Positions 22,226 through 34,148 of a stretch of 64,000 bases of DNA are shown one piece after another (within the stretch, counting starts at the first letter, position 1; each line of letters begins with the position of its first letter). The notes beneath the pieces are model-generated. The model saw only the letters and a list, made by a program, of their open reading frames with translations. It did not search any database and had not been told where the DNA came from. The translations under genes were made by a program, and so were the position numbers. Source of the DNA: Bombyx mori (taxonomy: Eukaryota > Arthropoda > Insecta > Lepidoptera > Bombycidae); contig NC_085107.1 in NCBI RefSeq assembly GCF_030269925.1, forward strand, positions 6,634,001 to 6,698,000. Reading direction: 5' to 3'.

Positions 22226-24315
22226 ATGTCACGATCACGGAAAATGTTGAATATACTTAAGGCTGATACAGAAGACCCTGACCTTAGTTCATCATTTTCT
22301 AATGTAGCCGCTGTTTATATGGAGAAACATATAAATAATATTAAGTTGCCAACTTTTCAGTTGTATTATTTCATAATTCACACGCTATTAAGTTCTAAAT
22401 TAAAAAATATTATCTATATTGCTTTTTTGTTTCAATAAGTGCTTGTAGTCGATCGATGTTTTTATAAGACGTTTTTTGACGAATAGGTAATGAAACGCAT
22501 TTTTAATGCAAAAACACAATTGGCGTAATGCATATTCACAGGAGTAATCAATCTTTCTATAATAATTAACTGTTAAAAATAAAAGCGTTATGAAATATTA
22601 GGACGATATTTTACGAACACTATTGAACCTCTAAGCGTTCTATGGGACATTTTTTAACGAACTCTGTGACGCGATTTGTTGGTTCGTTAGTAAGATGAGA
22701 CGTTGTTACTGGGATAATGAAATCAGTTAGGACGTTAATCGTGTAAAAAAGTTGTTAAATATAACGATTTTTTATTTAAATTTTGTTAAATTATTTCTGA
22801 ATAATTAAATTGTTTTGCAAAACACATAAATATAAATAGTATTTTATAAATTGTCATAAAAATATGAGTTTTTTTAAATTTTAAGTTGTAAATGATGATG
22901 ATACCTGTAAGACATACAAACGTCACCTTTGCCTCCTGGTCCAGTAGACATCAGTCAGGTACTAGCTGATGTATTGGAAAAATGCTACATGAAGATAGTG
23001 GGACCAAGGAAATTACCTGCGACAGCTCAGTACCTAATCTCGTGCCTGATGTATCTGCCTTGGATGCTTACAGCAACCAACCTAGTATATTTTCTTTGAA
23101 AGTGCCTTTAAGTTACGCAAATTTACCACATATACAGCTTGAAGATTTAGAAGATCACCACAGATGTACTCCGTTCAATTTAGAACTGTCAGTACCAGCA
23201 CTCATGCAATCTCCTACTAATATCCATTCGATCTGCAACACCGTATTCTGCCCTAATCATGTATCATGACCATGAAAAATACAACACTAAAGCCATAAAA
23301 GAACGCCAGTATCGTGACATTGTCAACTCAAACTTCAATCTAAGTTTTCATACTCCCAAAAAGGATTAGTGCGAGGAATGTCACGTTTTTCGATTGAATA
23401 AAAATCCAACTGACCAAGAGAAAGAAGCTTTTCAATAACCAGACAAATAAGAAGGCAAGGCATTTAAAAGGCCTAGATAAAAAAGATGCTGAGGAGTCAA
23501 ACGGAAACATGGCTACTCCTGTTTGATTTTGAAAAGTTTTACAGTGTCCTCTAAGCAATATAAATATATTTAACTATAACAGAAAGCTATCTTCTTTTAA
23601 CTTTACGGATTTTGATATGGGTAAAAAGAAGGCCATTTGCTATTTGTGGGATGAATCTGTGGAAAAACGTGGAGCAAACGAGGTAAGCAGTTGCCTCTTA
23701 AATTTTATACAGACTAATGTTGAACAAGGGACCAAGGAGTTCCGCTTTTGGTCAGACAATTGTGCTGGCCAAAATTGTAATCGCTTTGTATATTCATTAT
23801 ACATTTATGCCGCAAAAAGTTCAACATATACATTACACACCGGTTTTTACAGAAAGGGCATACCCAAAATGAGGGGGACAGTATCCACTCTGTCATCAAG
23901 AGAGCTTCTCAAACCAAAACTATATATACCCCTCATTAATGGCGTTTATTAGTAAGATGGGCCAAGAATGAAGGAGAACCCTATGTTGTTCGAAACGTAA
24001 CCCAGGATGACGTATTCGACTTTAAAAGTCTTGTTAATATTAAGGTTTGGATCAAAGACATTAAGGGCAAGAAGATTAACTGGAATAACATCCCAACAAA
24101 TTTGTTTTTTAAATATGATCTAATTCAACCTGACTATAATATTTTAGTAATTCGTAGTAATACGAGGAACTCGGTACAAGCTGAACTAAAAGCTGCATAT
24201 TCTGGACCTATTATGATTCCTGCTGCGAAGTATAAAGATTTAATGGATATGTGCCGCTCAGAACTTATTCCCTTAGAGGAACTTCATACTTTAACTCTTT
24301 GCCACATCACATAAC
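22226..24315 (+). pseudogene. Broken DDE-like transposase gene (DUF7869-like)
   Basis: Pieces in several frames add up to one decayed protein. An ATG at 22226 opens MSRSRKMLNILKADTEDP. A frame at 22982-23267 may be partly non-genuine. Around 23265-23400, tyrosine- and basic-rich sequence leads to a cysteine motif (CEECHVFRLNKNPT) with in-frame stops. At 23617-23950 the best piece reads KKKAICYLWDESVEKRGANE, then FWSDNCAGQNCNRFVYSLYI, an acidic catalytic-type motif. At 23950-24312 the C-terminal part follows in another frame. The order Cys motif, YLWDE, SDNC.GQN is typical of a transposon-derived insect family that I recall as DUF7869-like. Several stops and frameshifts make the gene non-functional. 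Confidence 0.6.
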
Positions 24316-24592
24316 TGTTACTGCTTCTGAAGAATCGGATGATAATCTATCGGAATAATTTTATCTAGTGTCTGCTTCCTCTTTTTAGAGCTGAATTCTT
24401 CCTACTAATTTAGCGAAGCAATGTTAATTATAATATTTAATGTTTGTCTACATGCCATTTCATTGCTATTAAGTATGTGCACCTGTTATAAGTCTAGGTT
24501 ATTATGTAAGACTGATTGATTAATTATGAAGGCTGATTATTATAGATTAGTGATTAGTAGATTAGTTCTACGATTAGTGAGTAGATAGTTTA

Positions 24593-24834
24593 CTGGTGGT
24601 AGGACCTCTTGTGAGTCCGCACGGGTAGGTACCACCACCCCGCCTATTTCTGTCGTGAAGCAGTAATGCGTTTCGGTTTGAAGGGTGGGGCAGCCGTTGT
24701 AACTATACTGAGATCTTAGAACTTATATCTCAAGGTGGGTGGCGCATTTACGTTGTAGATGTCTATGGGCTCCAGTAATCACTTAAGACCAGGTGGGCTG
24801 TGAGCTCGTCCACCCATCTAAGCAAAAAAAAAAA
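24593..24834 (+). mobile_element. Bm1 SINE, 5'-truncated copy
   Basis: It starts at TACTGGTGGTAGGACCTCTT and runs through the whole 3' part of Bm1 to CCACCCATCTAAGCAAAAAA. It is inserted in the decayed transposon at 21861-25476. Its 5' end lies at nearly the same consensus position as the copies at 33625, 58682 and 59812. Confidence 0.9.
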
Positions 24835-25549
24835 CTTTGAGACTGCTGATTTTAATGTTGTTATTATAAAAAAAAATAAGTTTTATTATCTTCGTCCGCG
24901 TCTGCGTCCTGCAATGTTCTAATTGATACATGAACCTGTAAGTTTTTTTGTAATTTTTAGTGTTATGATTGCTGTTTATGATGATTCTTTATACCAGTTT
25001 TGAGATTTTTTCACTTAATAAACGATTTTAAATAATTACTATCTTTTTTATTTAGTTATATAGGAGGGCAGTGATGATATGAGGAACGTTATGTGTAAAT
25101 ATTTCAAGGTTGTTATTTACGTAGGACTCATTAGTAGTTAGTAATTCCAAAGAAAACCGACTCATGTTAATATAGAACGTCATTTAATTTACATGTGTCC
25201 ATAAAACAACGTGTAACGTTCACTAAGGACCCTCGCTGTTTTGCCATAAAACGTCTTATGTTAATATAGAACTCACTATCTCCAGAAATAAAAGAATAAC
25301 AGTTATAAACTACACAGTATTTAACAAAGCTGAGACGTAGTAACAACATACCAAAAAATTTAAACAACAAGTCGCACCCTTTAAAAGTTACACAAGTCAA
25401 CAACTTCTTTAACCTCTACTGAAAACTATCAATCCTACAGATAGGACTATATTCTGCGGATGAGTCGATATATATTAAGCCAAAAAGGATTTTAAAAACA
25501 TTGGTACTAAAATTGGACAAATAAAAAGACCACAAAAACGTATCCAGTG

Positions 25550-26461
25550 CAGTGATGGGCAAAAAGTAATCAGATTAATAATTACAAATTACAGTTACAT
25601 TGTAATTGGTAATTGAGATACTTTGTAACAGGTTACTTACGTAACTGATTACAGCGAGTACTTATTGTAATCAGTTATAAAGTAATTCGATTATAAGTTA
25701 ATCTAATTACATTAACTGTAACAGATTACTTATGTATTTGAAACAAGTTACTTATAATTACTGATAATTGATCACATAACTATTCTGTTATGTTATGTTA
25801 GGTAACCTTATAAAAAATGTCCTACTAATAACTTTTTTGACAAACACAAAAATGAAACACATTTTATATACTTTTTTTATAATCTTTTATCATTTTACGT
25901 TATTTTCTTTAAATTAATCATTGGCAGATTAAATTAAATAACATTATTTTGCTGATTTATAATTTAAATTACTTTTAATATGACTCTTTTTTTCAAACAT
26001 TTCGTCTGACAGGCGGTTGGTTGGCTTTCGGACAATTAATCATAGTAGCGTACGAAAACAAAAAAAAGTCAAAAAGAAAAAGCAAACTCGTCCCCCACTC
26101 CGCACACCTTCCTGTCTAGTTCACGATCAAGTGAACCTTACCTATTTATGTTTATTGAAGTACATAAAACCTACCTATCTAAAAAATCGATGTATGATAT
26201 ATATAAATATGAGTTTTTAATTACAAGTGTTATATCCAAAGTAATTACGATTTATGATGTAATTGATTACTATGTAATTAGGTTAGATTGTAATTTAGTT
26301 ATATTGCAATTAAATACATAGTATTCAATTACTTTCACATCAAAAGTAACTCTAATTACAATGTAACTGATTACTATATAATCAGATTACATTGTAATTA
26401 AATTCTTTTGTAGTTTAATTACTAATTAGATTACAAAAGTAACTAGTTACGCCCATCACTG
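25550..26461. mobile_element. hAT-type non-autonomous transposon (912 bp)
   Basis: The ends are CAGTGATGGGC (25550) and GCCCATCACTG (26461), the usual hAT-type termini, flanked by a perfect 8-bp duplication ATCCAGTG (25542-25549 and 26462-26469). Both subterminal regions consist of many AT-rich repeats of a GTAATTA/TTACAATGTAA type, each about 250-300 bp. The short frame at 26017-26220 has no motif. It lies 73 bp outside the right inverted repeat of the older element in intron 3. Confidence 0.9.
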
Positions 26462-26469
26462 ATCCAGTG

Positions 26470-27534
26470 TAAATTAACTTTGGTCACGTCATGTTGCAAG
26501 GAATCAGCTTATTCTCTATTTTGTGACGTCACGAGATAATGAACCAAACTTATAAAGCTTTTCGGTCTAGTCAGCATTACGTACATAACTTCTTGGAAAA
26601 ACATTTTAGTTAATCTGATAATTTAATCAGTTCTGAAAATTGCTGGTAAAAATAAAAGGATAGTTCAATTATATTGTCATTGTCGTTAAAGGTACAACTA
26701 TATATCATAATGTCTTTTTGTATATTGCTTTGCGTAAAAATGGTTCTATATATAACATTTTTCAATTTTTAAAATAGATAATCCCAATTCAACGCTAGGT
26801 TACATTGATTTTTATAATGTACATAATTATGTATACAAAACATTAATAATAATAGTCTTGAAGTATTGTTTGAAACTAGATTAAGGACACACATATGTTT
26901 TAGAACGGTAGGAAATTGTTTGGGTCTGAGTTACTGAATTTCGTAGATATGAATTACGTGTACTCATGACTTTATGGATTTGTATTTTGACAACTGACGG
27001 CTTACAAGATGTTAAACGGTTTTTCAACGCGAATGAACGAACTTATAGATAAAATAGTCACAATTACATATTATGCTTTAGTGCAATAGATAATCGCATC
27101 GATTAGTACCGACTGCGTGTCCCTTAGCGGCAGAAATGGGGCAAGTTGGTGGTACGTTTCAATGCAGTGCAATATTCCGTGTAAGCAGCAACCACGTACT
27201 CGTATCTTTTAAAAAATCATCGGAAATATTTGACCCCTACTACTACTACTACCGCACTACCCGAACTACTTGGATTCTAATAGTAAGAAATATACAGTAC
27301 TATCTGGCCCGGCAAACGTTGTTTTGCCATATAAATTATTTATAGGAAAGATAAATAACCTAGGAACGAATTCTCGAATCCACCTGAAGGTATACAGAAA
27401 ATTTCATTAAGCCCTTTAAGAGGAGTTCAGTAACAAAAACACGTACAAAAGAAATATTAAATTAAATTAAGATAGTAATTATTTCAGAATTCATCCAATA
27501 GTTTCAGAGATTATCTCTTAAAAAGATATATCTA
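26470..27534. other. AT-rich intron 3 sequence, nothing recognised
   Basis: No frame with recognisable motifs is present; the frame at 27136-27345 has no splice or homology support. A short ACT/TAC triplet run lies near 27238-27256. Confidence 0.5.
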
Positions 27535-27766
27535 TACTAATATATAAATCTACAGTGGTTTTTACGGATATTCCGTTACTTATGTACTGAACCATGCATC
27601 CGATTGACTTGAAACTTTGTATCCATGTAGAAAATACACGTACTTAATGGATAGGTTAATATTTATGTGACTGTTGGACTCCATAATAATAATAATGATA
27701 ATAAATAATAATGTTAATTTTAAATGCCCAGCGAAGCGGGCGAGTACGGCTATTTGTATATAAAAT
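27535..27766. mobile_element. Probable Helitron-like non-autonomous repeat
   Basis: It begins ACTAATATATAAATCTACAG, continues GATATTCCGTTACTTATG, and ends CCCAGCGAAGCGGGCGAGTA followed by CGGCTAT. This start and end recall a repeat class common in Lepidoptera that is usually assigned to Helitrons. It has no terminal inverted repeat and no visible target duplication. The assignment rests on recall, so confidence is modest. Confidence 0.45.
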
Positions 27767-27937
27767 ATTCAACTTCTGACATAAGTATAGTAGATAAATT
27801 TATATCTCGCAATATATCGTAAAGTTTTTCGCGCGTAATGCATCCTGGATACCGAATAGCGTGCGATTAACGTGTAACATGTATCTATTCCAGAAATTTT
27901 GAATTTTATTTTAATATTCATGCATCGATATCATTAG

Positions 27938-28081
27938 GTGGAATTGACGGTACACGACGGTACTGTCCGCGACGTGTGTTTCATCGAGGACACGACAAAC
28001 AAGACCAGTCTGCTGGTGAGCGGCGGAGCCGGCGACTGCAAGATATACGTCACCGATTGCATCATAGGGAAGACCTTCCAG
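27938..28081 (+). CDS. WDR47: WDR47 exon, third WD40 repeat
   Basis: The acceptor is ATATCATTAG and the donor CAG|gtatgt; 144 nt make 48 codons in phase 0 at both ends. It encodes VELTVHDGTVRDVCF, then an insertion EDTTNKTSLL, then SGGAGDCKIYVTDC and ends KTFQ. The GGAGDCKIYVTDC strand is a near-invariant signature of WDR47. The next intron opens at once into AT-rich sequence and a Bm1 SINE about 110 bp downstream. Confidence 0.95.
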
Positions 28082-28192
28082 GTATGTTAATTAATTAAAT
28101 TAAATTAATCGATTAATAACGGGATTAAATAATTTAGAACAAATATTTTGAGCTAAAACCGTCATTTTTATTTTGAATCGAATGCGACGAAG

Positions 28193-28632
28193 TAGTCGTC
28201 GTGGCCTAAAGGCTAAGACGTCCGGTGTATTCGTGTTGAGCGATGCAACGATGTTCGAATCCTGCAGTCGGATACCAATTTTTCTAATGAAATACGCACT
28301 TAACAAATGTTTCACGATTGACTTCCACCGTGAAGGAATAACATCGTGTAATAAAATTCGGATTCGAAAAATTATAATTTGCGTAATTATTGGTGGTAGG
28401 ACCTCTTGTGATCCCGCAGGAGTACGTACCACCGCCCTGCCTATTTCTGCCGGGAAGCAGTAATGCGTTTCGGCTTGAAGGGTGGGGCAGTCGTTGTTAC
28501 TATACTGAGATCTTAGAACTCGTATCTCAAGGTGGGTTTGCAGCATTTACTCTGTAGATATCTATGGGCTCCGGTAACCACTTAACAACAGGTGGGCTGT
28601 GAGCTCGTCCACCCATCTATGCAATAAAAAAA
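28193..28632 (+). mobile_element. Bm1 SINE, full-length copy
   Basis: It contains the complete head (AGTCGTCGTGGCCTAAAGGC with a B-box-like TGTTCGAATCCTGC), the body, the GGTGGTAGGACC segment, and the 3' end CCACCCATCTATGCAATAAA with an A-rich tail. It is about 440 bp and sense to WDR47, in intron 4. Open frames on either strand here are artefacts. Confidence 0.92.
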
Positions 28633-28659
28633 TAATAAATAGAGAATTGTACTCTCAAC

Positions 28660-28945
28660 ACATAGTCCGCGATACCATCCACGCAGTCGAGGATATAGGC
28701 AGGACTGGCCCAGGATAATCCAGGAGAATGTTATTAGTGGATGCCACGACCTTCACCGTTGACTATAGCGATGAGTAATATGCTTGTGGATACAATCGTG
28801 CATTTCTGATTGAATAGTACAGTCTTTTTTTTGACATCGTTTCTCAAGATGGCTGTCGGGATTCCCCGTAGTAATGCCGTTTATAGGTCCGGATGACCAC
28901 TCAACACCAGATAGTTCGTGTATTCGTCAGTCTATTTAGAGCAGA
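28660..28945 (+). mobile_element. Degenerate Bm1-like sequence
   Basis: Scattered matches to the Bm1 3' region are visible (CTCAAGATGGCTGTCGGGAT, CACTCAACACCAGATAGTTC, GTCAGTCTATTTAGAGC), with heavy divergence. It is probably an ancient SINE adjoining the younger full-length one. Confidence 0.35.
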
Positions 28946-30627
28946 ACTTAAATTGGATAAGACTTAATTATCGTAGCCGATAACTCAAGGCGAATAGAGT
29001 TCGCGCAGAACTCCCGAACCCATCTCGATCCCGAATAATGGGCAAGGGATGGGACAAAGACGAAGTCTTAGCTGGCCTGATCAATTTAAAGTTTTCTACT
29101 TGAGTTTGTTGGTAAAGAGTTTTTTTTTTGTTTTTGATCCTCTGTCATATCAAGAGTCAAGTAATATGAAGTTCAAAGATTGTGAATTAAAAAAAAAAAA
29201 CGCGCAAAATCGATAAATAGTGCTCCTTAGTTATTAAAGGAGTAACAGTAAAATAAACATTATCTACGATCAAAAATGTTTACAATGCAAATCAACATTT
29301 TGCCGACTAATTAATAACATGAAATTCTAAGCTATTTAGATTAGCTGAATGAGCTGAACTCGTTAAACTGCGGTCTCATTATTTACACGAGAGGTATTTG
29401 TGAGATAATAGACGTATGTTTTTAACTTGGAAATTTATTTATTGATAATATTATCAATTGATAATTATTTATTAGTTTTCGTTTGTGAATGGCTCGAACT
29501 GATAATTTTTACTGCTTTCGAAAGCGAATGAGCAAACAAAACACCTGATAGTGACTGATCGTGATCATCGTTGCTCATGGTTAATTGACATCAGCATTAC
29601 CAAACTATAGCCTGGTGGTAAGGAATATTTAGTACTTAAAAATGACGTTTGGCCAGCGTTCAGAAAACACTGCGCAGAGGTTTATTCGGATTATTATTGT
29701 TATACCTAAGTCATCTTTGGCCAATAGCGGTACTGATATATCATACAGACAATACTATAAAAATTAAAATATTTAGTATCGCATTACATTAAAGCCCTAA
29801 CTAAAAATCGTATAACACGAACGTTCGGGAAGGTTCGATCACAGTGGGTATGGTTGGAGGTATATACACGCCCGAACGAACGCGGCGCGAATGATATCTT
29901 GTTACCTAATATAAGATTTTGATTTCGGAGAATGTAATAACCGTGCCTTTGCATATATATTTATTATCAAATTACAGTTTTTATTTTGGCTTTTAAACCC
30001 CTGCTTGTCATATTGACATTAAAACTTATAAACCTTGTAACCTAGGAACTTTCACCATTGTCTGTGACATTGGCAAGTGCTAACACATGTTATAGAGCAG
30101 CCGACGGCCTCTTTGCAACATCTTCATATAGTTTAATCTGTTCCTCTCCTTGTTTTTTTGTGTCCGTCTGTAAGTAATCCTGGGATATACAAGTCATCAC
30201 TGCCAAAGCATTACAAGGGGAGCTGTAATATTTTAAAAGGAGAAACAAGTAAAACCTTTTTTTAAAACATCTGTAAATCCATTTGCGAATACGGTTCCCA
30301 GGACGAAATCCATTTGATTCGTTTCCGTTCTGCTGTGGGGGAAATTATTTGATTTCTTCAATGAAATATTGAACGGCGCTGACAAATTATGCACTCGGTT
30401 TAAAAAATGAAATCGTGTTTCTCACAACGTGAGCTAACGATAATATACAATATACAATATAAATATACAATATTTATGTGGATTTATTTCGAATGAAAGA
30501 CTGCAATCGAATTAATACCGTACTAATTTCGTAACATTAAACATGGCTATCGATTCTATGAGCTAATCGCTATACAAACTGTTTAATATAAACTTACTTC
30601 GAGAATATATAAGTAGTTGGAAAATAA
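28946..30627. other. Intron 4 sequence, nothing recognised
   Basis: AT-rich sequence with no coding exon and no repeat I can name. A slightly GC-richer patch at about 29820-29900 (GTATATACACGCCCGAACGA) has a TATA-like element but no supporting splice donor. Confidence 0.5.
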
Positions 30628-30863
30628 GTTTTTTTTTTTTTTTCCTACCTAAGCTGAGAGCCTTGAGAGGCTATATCAGCGTAACCCTAACTTTTGTAGG
30701 TGAGCTCACGGGGCTCAAACCTGATGACGTTGCTAACACGAACCCTAGCAAGAGCCGTGCTTCGCAGAATCTACCACCGGATCGGAAACGCGACCCACTG
30801 AGAAGATCCGGCGAGAAACTCAGTGGGCTGTGTCTGAGAGTTAATTTACTCGTCGAGCGAAAA
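30628..30863 (-). mobile_element. Jockey-like LINE 3' end fragment, antisense
   Basis: The T run at 30630-30643 is the poly-A tail of a minus-strand insertion. The following blocks TGAGAGCCTTGAGAGGCTAT, GTAGGTGAGCTCACGGGGCT, GAATCTACCACCGGATCGGA and GAGAAGATCCGGCGAGAAAC are shared with 41667-42075 and, more loosely, with the intact LINE at 60341-64000. It is non-coding and 5'-truncated. Confidence 0.75.
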
Positions 30864-31419
30864 TAAGTTCCAAACGAATGCAATTTTATGTGAAACCAAG
30901 TTACGGTAGTTCGATTGCCTTAATTATAACAGCTTAGAAATTACTGATATATTCTAATTCTAACTGAATCAGTACCGCAGTACATCAAGCAAACGTTTGT
31001 GTGAAGAATGGTTTGTTTGCTTGTGGTCTGAGTGTTTAATATCCACATGATTACCTTTTACCGTATACACATAAGTATGTATATCAGTCTCTCGTTCCCA
31101 TAGTACCGGGAATCCTAGTTTGGGACCCGGTAACCAGCTGTGATTTGTGCCTGACTATTTATTTACTCTGCAATTTTTCATACCAGTGTATTTGTTTCTT
31201 TTGCACATACCAACATTTCTAACTCCCAACTGTGCGACAACTGTGAGCAATGTGTGTACATGCTATTAATAAACCATCTAAATACTTGGAACTTGCAATT
31301 TGAAAACGCATGTAGTGTGCACGGATTTTTCCTACCTATTGTTAGTAACTAGGGGTGTACGAATATCGTTCGAATCGAATCGAATATGGATTTTCAATTG
31401 TTTTCGCGTTTCAGCGATT

Positions 31420-31985
31420 TTTCTAACACTAGCCTTAGTAAGAGCAGTGCTTGCTGTATCTACCACCGAATCGGAATCGCGACCCGCTGGGAAGGTCCGG
31501 GGAAATGCGCAGTGGGCTGAGTCTATGAGTTAGTTTTCACGACGAACCCTTCATAGCATTCGACGGGTACGACGAGAACGGTGACCGGTGCTTGGAATCT
31601 CTAAAAGCACTGATAGCAGATTGTGGGAGAATCCAAAATGACACGCTTGGGGCGACGGTGACTGTTTACCGTTTGGTCTTCTGGCTCAGGTATGTAGTTT
31701 CCGGCGACCACGGCCACTTATCGGCTCTAGTTTTAGGTCGTCGTGAAGAGCTTTATTCCTCACGTATCACGTTGCTCCGACGGCAAAATGGGACTGAATG
31801 ACCTGTAGGGTGCTTATGTGTGCGGTCCGCGTGAGCGAACACTACACATGCACATGTCATGTTCGAACGTATGCAAATTTTGTAGAGAGTCACCTTATTT
31901 CGAAGGGACGATTTATTTACAAATTGTCGGATATAGTTGTTTGAGTAGGAATGCGGTGTCTTGTATTTTTGTTCCGCGGAAGACG
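31420..31985 (-). mobile_element. Degenerate LINE copy (jockey-like), 3' UTR and C-terminal reverse transcriptase region
   Basis: From CTAACACTAGCCTTAGTAAG through TCTACCACCGAATCGGAATC it matches the LINE 3' block. From about 31810 (GTGCGGTCCGCGTGAGCGAA) it aligns with the coding part of the intact LINE near 60965 (GTGCGGGCCGCGTGAGCGAA), including a GTCACCTTATTTCGAAGGGA block like the one near 61040. Frames are broken. Confidence 0.65.
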
Positions 31986-32029
31986 CGCTTGCGTTCAGGG
32001 TTGAGGTGGAGGGTTGCCTTTATAAAATA

Positions 32030-32105
32030 CAACTTAGATGTCGACTTTAATGGCATTCACGTGGTGTGTGAGTTCCGATAATCACTTAACACCAGGAGAT
32101 AGAAC
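32030..32105 (+). mobile_element. Short Bm1-like remnant
   Basis: GGCATTCACGTGGTGTGTGA and AATCACTTAACACCAGGAGA resemble pieces of the Bm1 3' end. It is too short and diverged to place with certainty. Confidence 0.3.
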
Positions 32106-32889
32106 ATGACTCGTTAACGAATAAAAACAATGTGTTGACATTACGATTTTGCCACTGAATACAAAAAATATCCAAGACGATTCTAGTCTAAGATCTCACG
32201 TTTATTGTATTATAACATAAATGTATTTTCGTATTAATATAGCCGTATAGTATTTGTTTAGGTTAAATAAAGACAATGGGTCTCACTTTCTGAATTATCA
32301 GATGTTTTTCTTGTCCATTTGCCGTTGCTTTGTCGGCTACGAAAAACCTGACCGTAATCCGTGTAACTGATGTTTTGAGGTCACAGTTGAATAGACTCAA
32401 GAAGGTACAATGATCGTAATAAATACTCGTCCGAAAAACAAGTAATGTACTCGTAGATTGTATAGAAATAATACATGCTTTCATCTACGCGCTCAGGATA
32501 TTCGCACAGATTGCATCCATTCCATTTCTAATATTGAGTTTTGAGGGGCGCACGTATTTCGGAATTTGCAGTCGGTATGTAATCACGGGTAGTGTGCGTC
32601 ATGATCCGGTGGTTTGCTTTAACCGATTTTCGTATCGGCATGTGTATGAGATGCCAACTTTGCACACATATAGGTACACATATCTCTAGAATAATAAAGA
32701 TTCATTTTGTAGGCGAAAATAAAGCGATATTATCAACATGACGTTCTTATTTAAAATGTAATTTAAATGCTTACGTAATCAATGCGACAGTTTCCATTAA
32801 ATTATTGCTTTTAAAATGACGAATCAGCTTTCTTGTTCCCGTCTGCCTTTTTAGGTGGCATGTATACTGGTAAATGTGATATGTATTGA

Positions 32890-33153
32890 TGATTACAACA
32901 ACAACAATAATAATAATAATTACTGGCAACAAATCTGACACGGTCATCCGGCCCCAAATTAGGATGTCCAGTGTTATGGCTACCAGAAACTGATTTACAT
33001 ACTTATGTACGGTTACATATACATATATTTGCAATAAGCACCTAGACAAAGAGCAAACCTATTCATCACACGAATGTTTGACCGATTTGGGAATCGAACC
33101 TACGGCCCTTGACGCAACAGTCGCCGCTGACTACTGCACCACTGAGTCGGTGA
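32890..33153 (-). mobile_element. tRNA-derived SINE (not Bm1), antisense
   Basis: On the minus strand the head reads CCGACTCAGTGGTGCAGTAG, then GTCAAGGGCCGTAGGTTCGA with a clear polymerase III B box GGTTCGATTCCC (33089-33100). A body with GTGATGAATAGGTTTGCTCT and GTGTTATGGCTACCAG blocks ends near 32890 in an ATT/GTT-rich simple tail (32895-32925). The head is tRNA-like but has no intact cloverleaf, so it is not a tRNA gene. The class is widespread in Lepidoptera. Confidence 0.65.
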
Positions 33154-33624
33154 CACTATTACACTAAACTAAACATTATATTTAATTCGTTTTAATACCA
33201 CTTTTTTTAATCTTTTGCTGTCTCAGTGGCAAAACATTCAATTCACTTGAGAGTAACCTTCATATAAGTCGAATTGGAAACGAATAGATTTATTTCCCGC
33301 ACTCTCGATTGATCTATAAGAATTTTAATCATATTTTTAGTACGCGTCTTACGCTGTCGTACGAGAAATGACGAGATCAAATAGTTTTCAAAGCTCGTAC
33401 AAGCATAGATGGGGCGGTACGTATATAAATTAGCCAATCTCACGAGCTCACGTAACCTTATTCAAAGTCTCACTCTGATATAAGAGCGAAGTAATGTAAA
33501 TGTAAATGTGTCAAGAGATTTGTGTATTTTAAAATAAATAAATAAAAACTATTCTAACTATTCGTATCATCACAGTACAATATAACAGCTTTAGTCTTAG
33601 ATTATCTTAATTTCGTAGGAATGC

Positions 33625-33874
33625 GGTGGTAGGACCTCTTGGGAGTCCGCACGGGTAGGTACCACCACCCTGCCTATTTTCGCCGTGAAGCAGTAATGCG
33701 TTTCGGTTCGAAGGGTGGGGTAGCCGTTGTAACTATACTGAGATCTTAGAACTTATATCTCGAGGTGGGTGGCGCATTTACGTTGTAGATGTCTATGGGC
33801 TCCAGTAACCACTTAACACTAGGTGGGCTGTGAGCTCGTCCATCCATCTAAGAAATAAAAAAAAAAAAAAAAAA
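33625..33874 (+). mobile_element. Bm1 SINE, 5'-truncated copy
   Basis: It starts at GGTGGTAGGACCTCTTGGGA and runs to CCATCCATCTAAGAAATAAA with an uninterrupted A run of about 20 bases. The long pure A tail suggests a fairly recent insertion. Intron 4. Confidence 0.9.
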
Positions 33875-34148
33875 TTGCAGTAGGTATGAATCTCCATTGG
33901 AAACTCGCGCGATATAAGGTACCTTGTATAGGCATTCCATACCTCATCGACAACGAATGTCGAGCGAGATCTGTTTGTGACGCCTGACTCAATTATCATG
34001 CACTTTACCGATGCGCAACCACTCTCGTTTCCGCGCTGCTTTTTTTAGTAGTAGTGATTCACAATAAATAACGAACAGCTTACAATGCAACTGTTACTAG
34101 TAAATAAAACATAGAAAGATGCTCGTTTGACGTCGCCATTGTCGAGAC

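Larger units (their letters stand above)
21861..25476 (+). mobile_element. Decayed TIR DNA transposon carrying a DDE-like gene relic
   Basis: An inverted repeat brackets the region: AATATCGACTCATCCGCAGA at 21861, and TTCTGCGGATGAGTCGATAT at about 25452-25471 in the opposite sense, followed by a matching AGTCC block. Between them lie a GC-rich promoter-like patch (22040-22140) and a broken transposase-like gene. A Bm1 SINE fragment (24593-24834) is inserted later. I find no convincing target duplication, so the true outer limits may be slightly beyond these repeats. The right part (25070-25290) repeats an ATGTTAATATAGAAC motif. The superfamily is uncertain. Confidence 0.6.

Noticed and set aside
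22982..23269. 95-aa frame as an independent small gene
   Set aside because: It lies within the decayed transposon and has no start context or homology; adjacent pieces continue the transposase-like relic.
28100..28546. 148-aa minus-strand frame
   Set aside because: It is entirely antisense to a full-length Bm1 SINE.
33080..33150. tRNA gene on the minus strand
   Set aside because: Good B box but no acceptor stem pairing; it continues into a SINE body with a simple-repeat tail.
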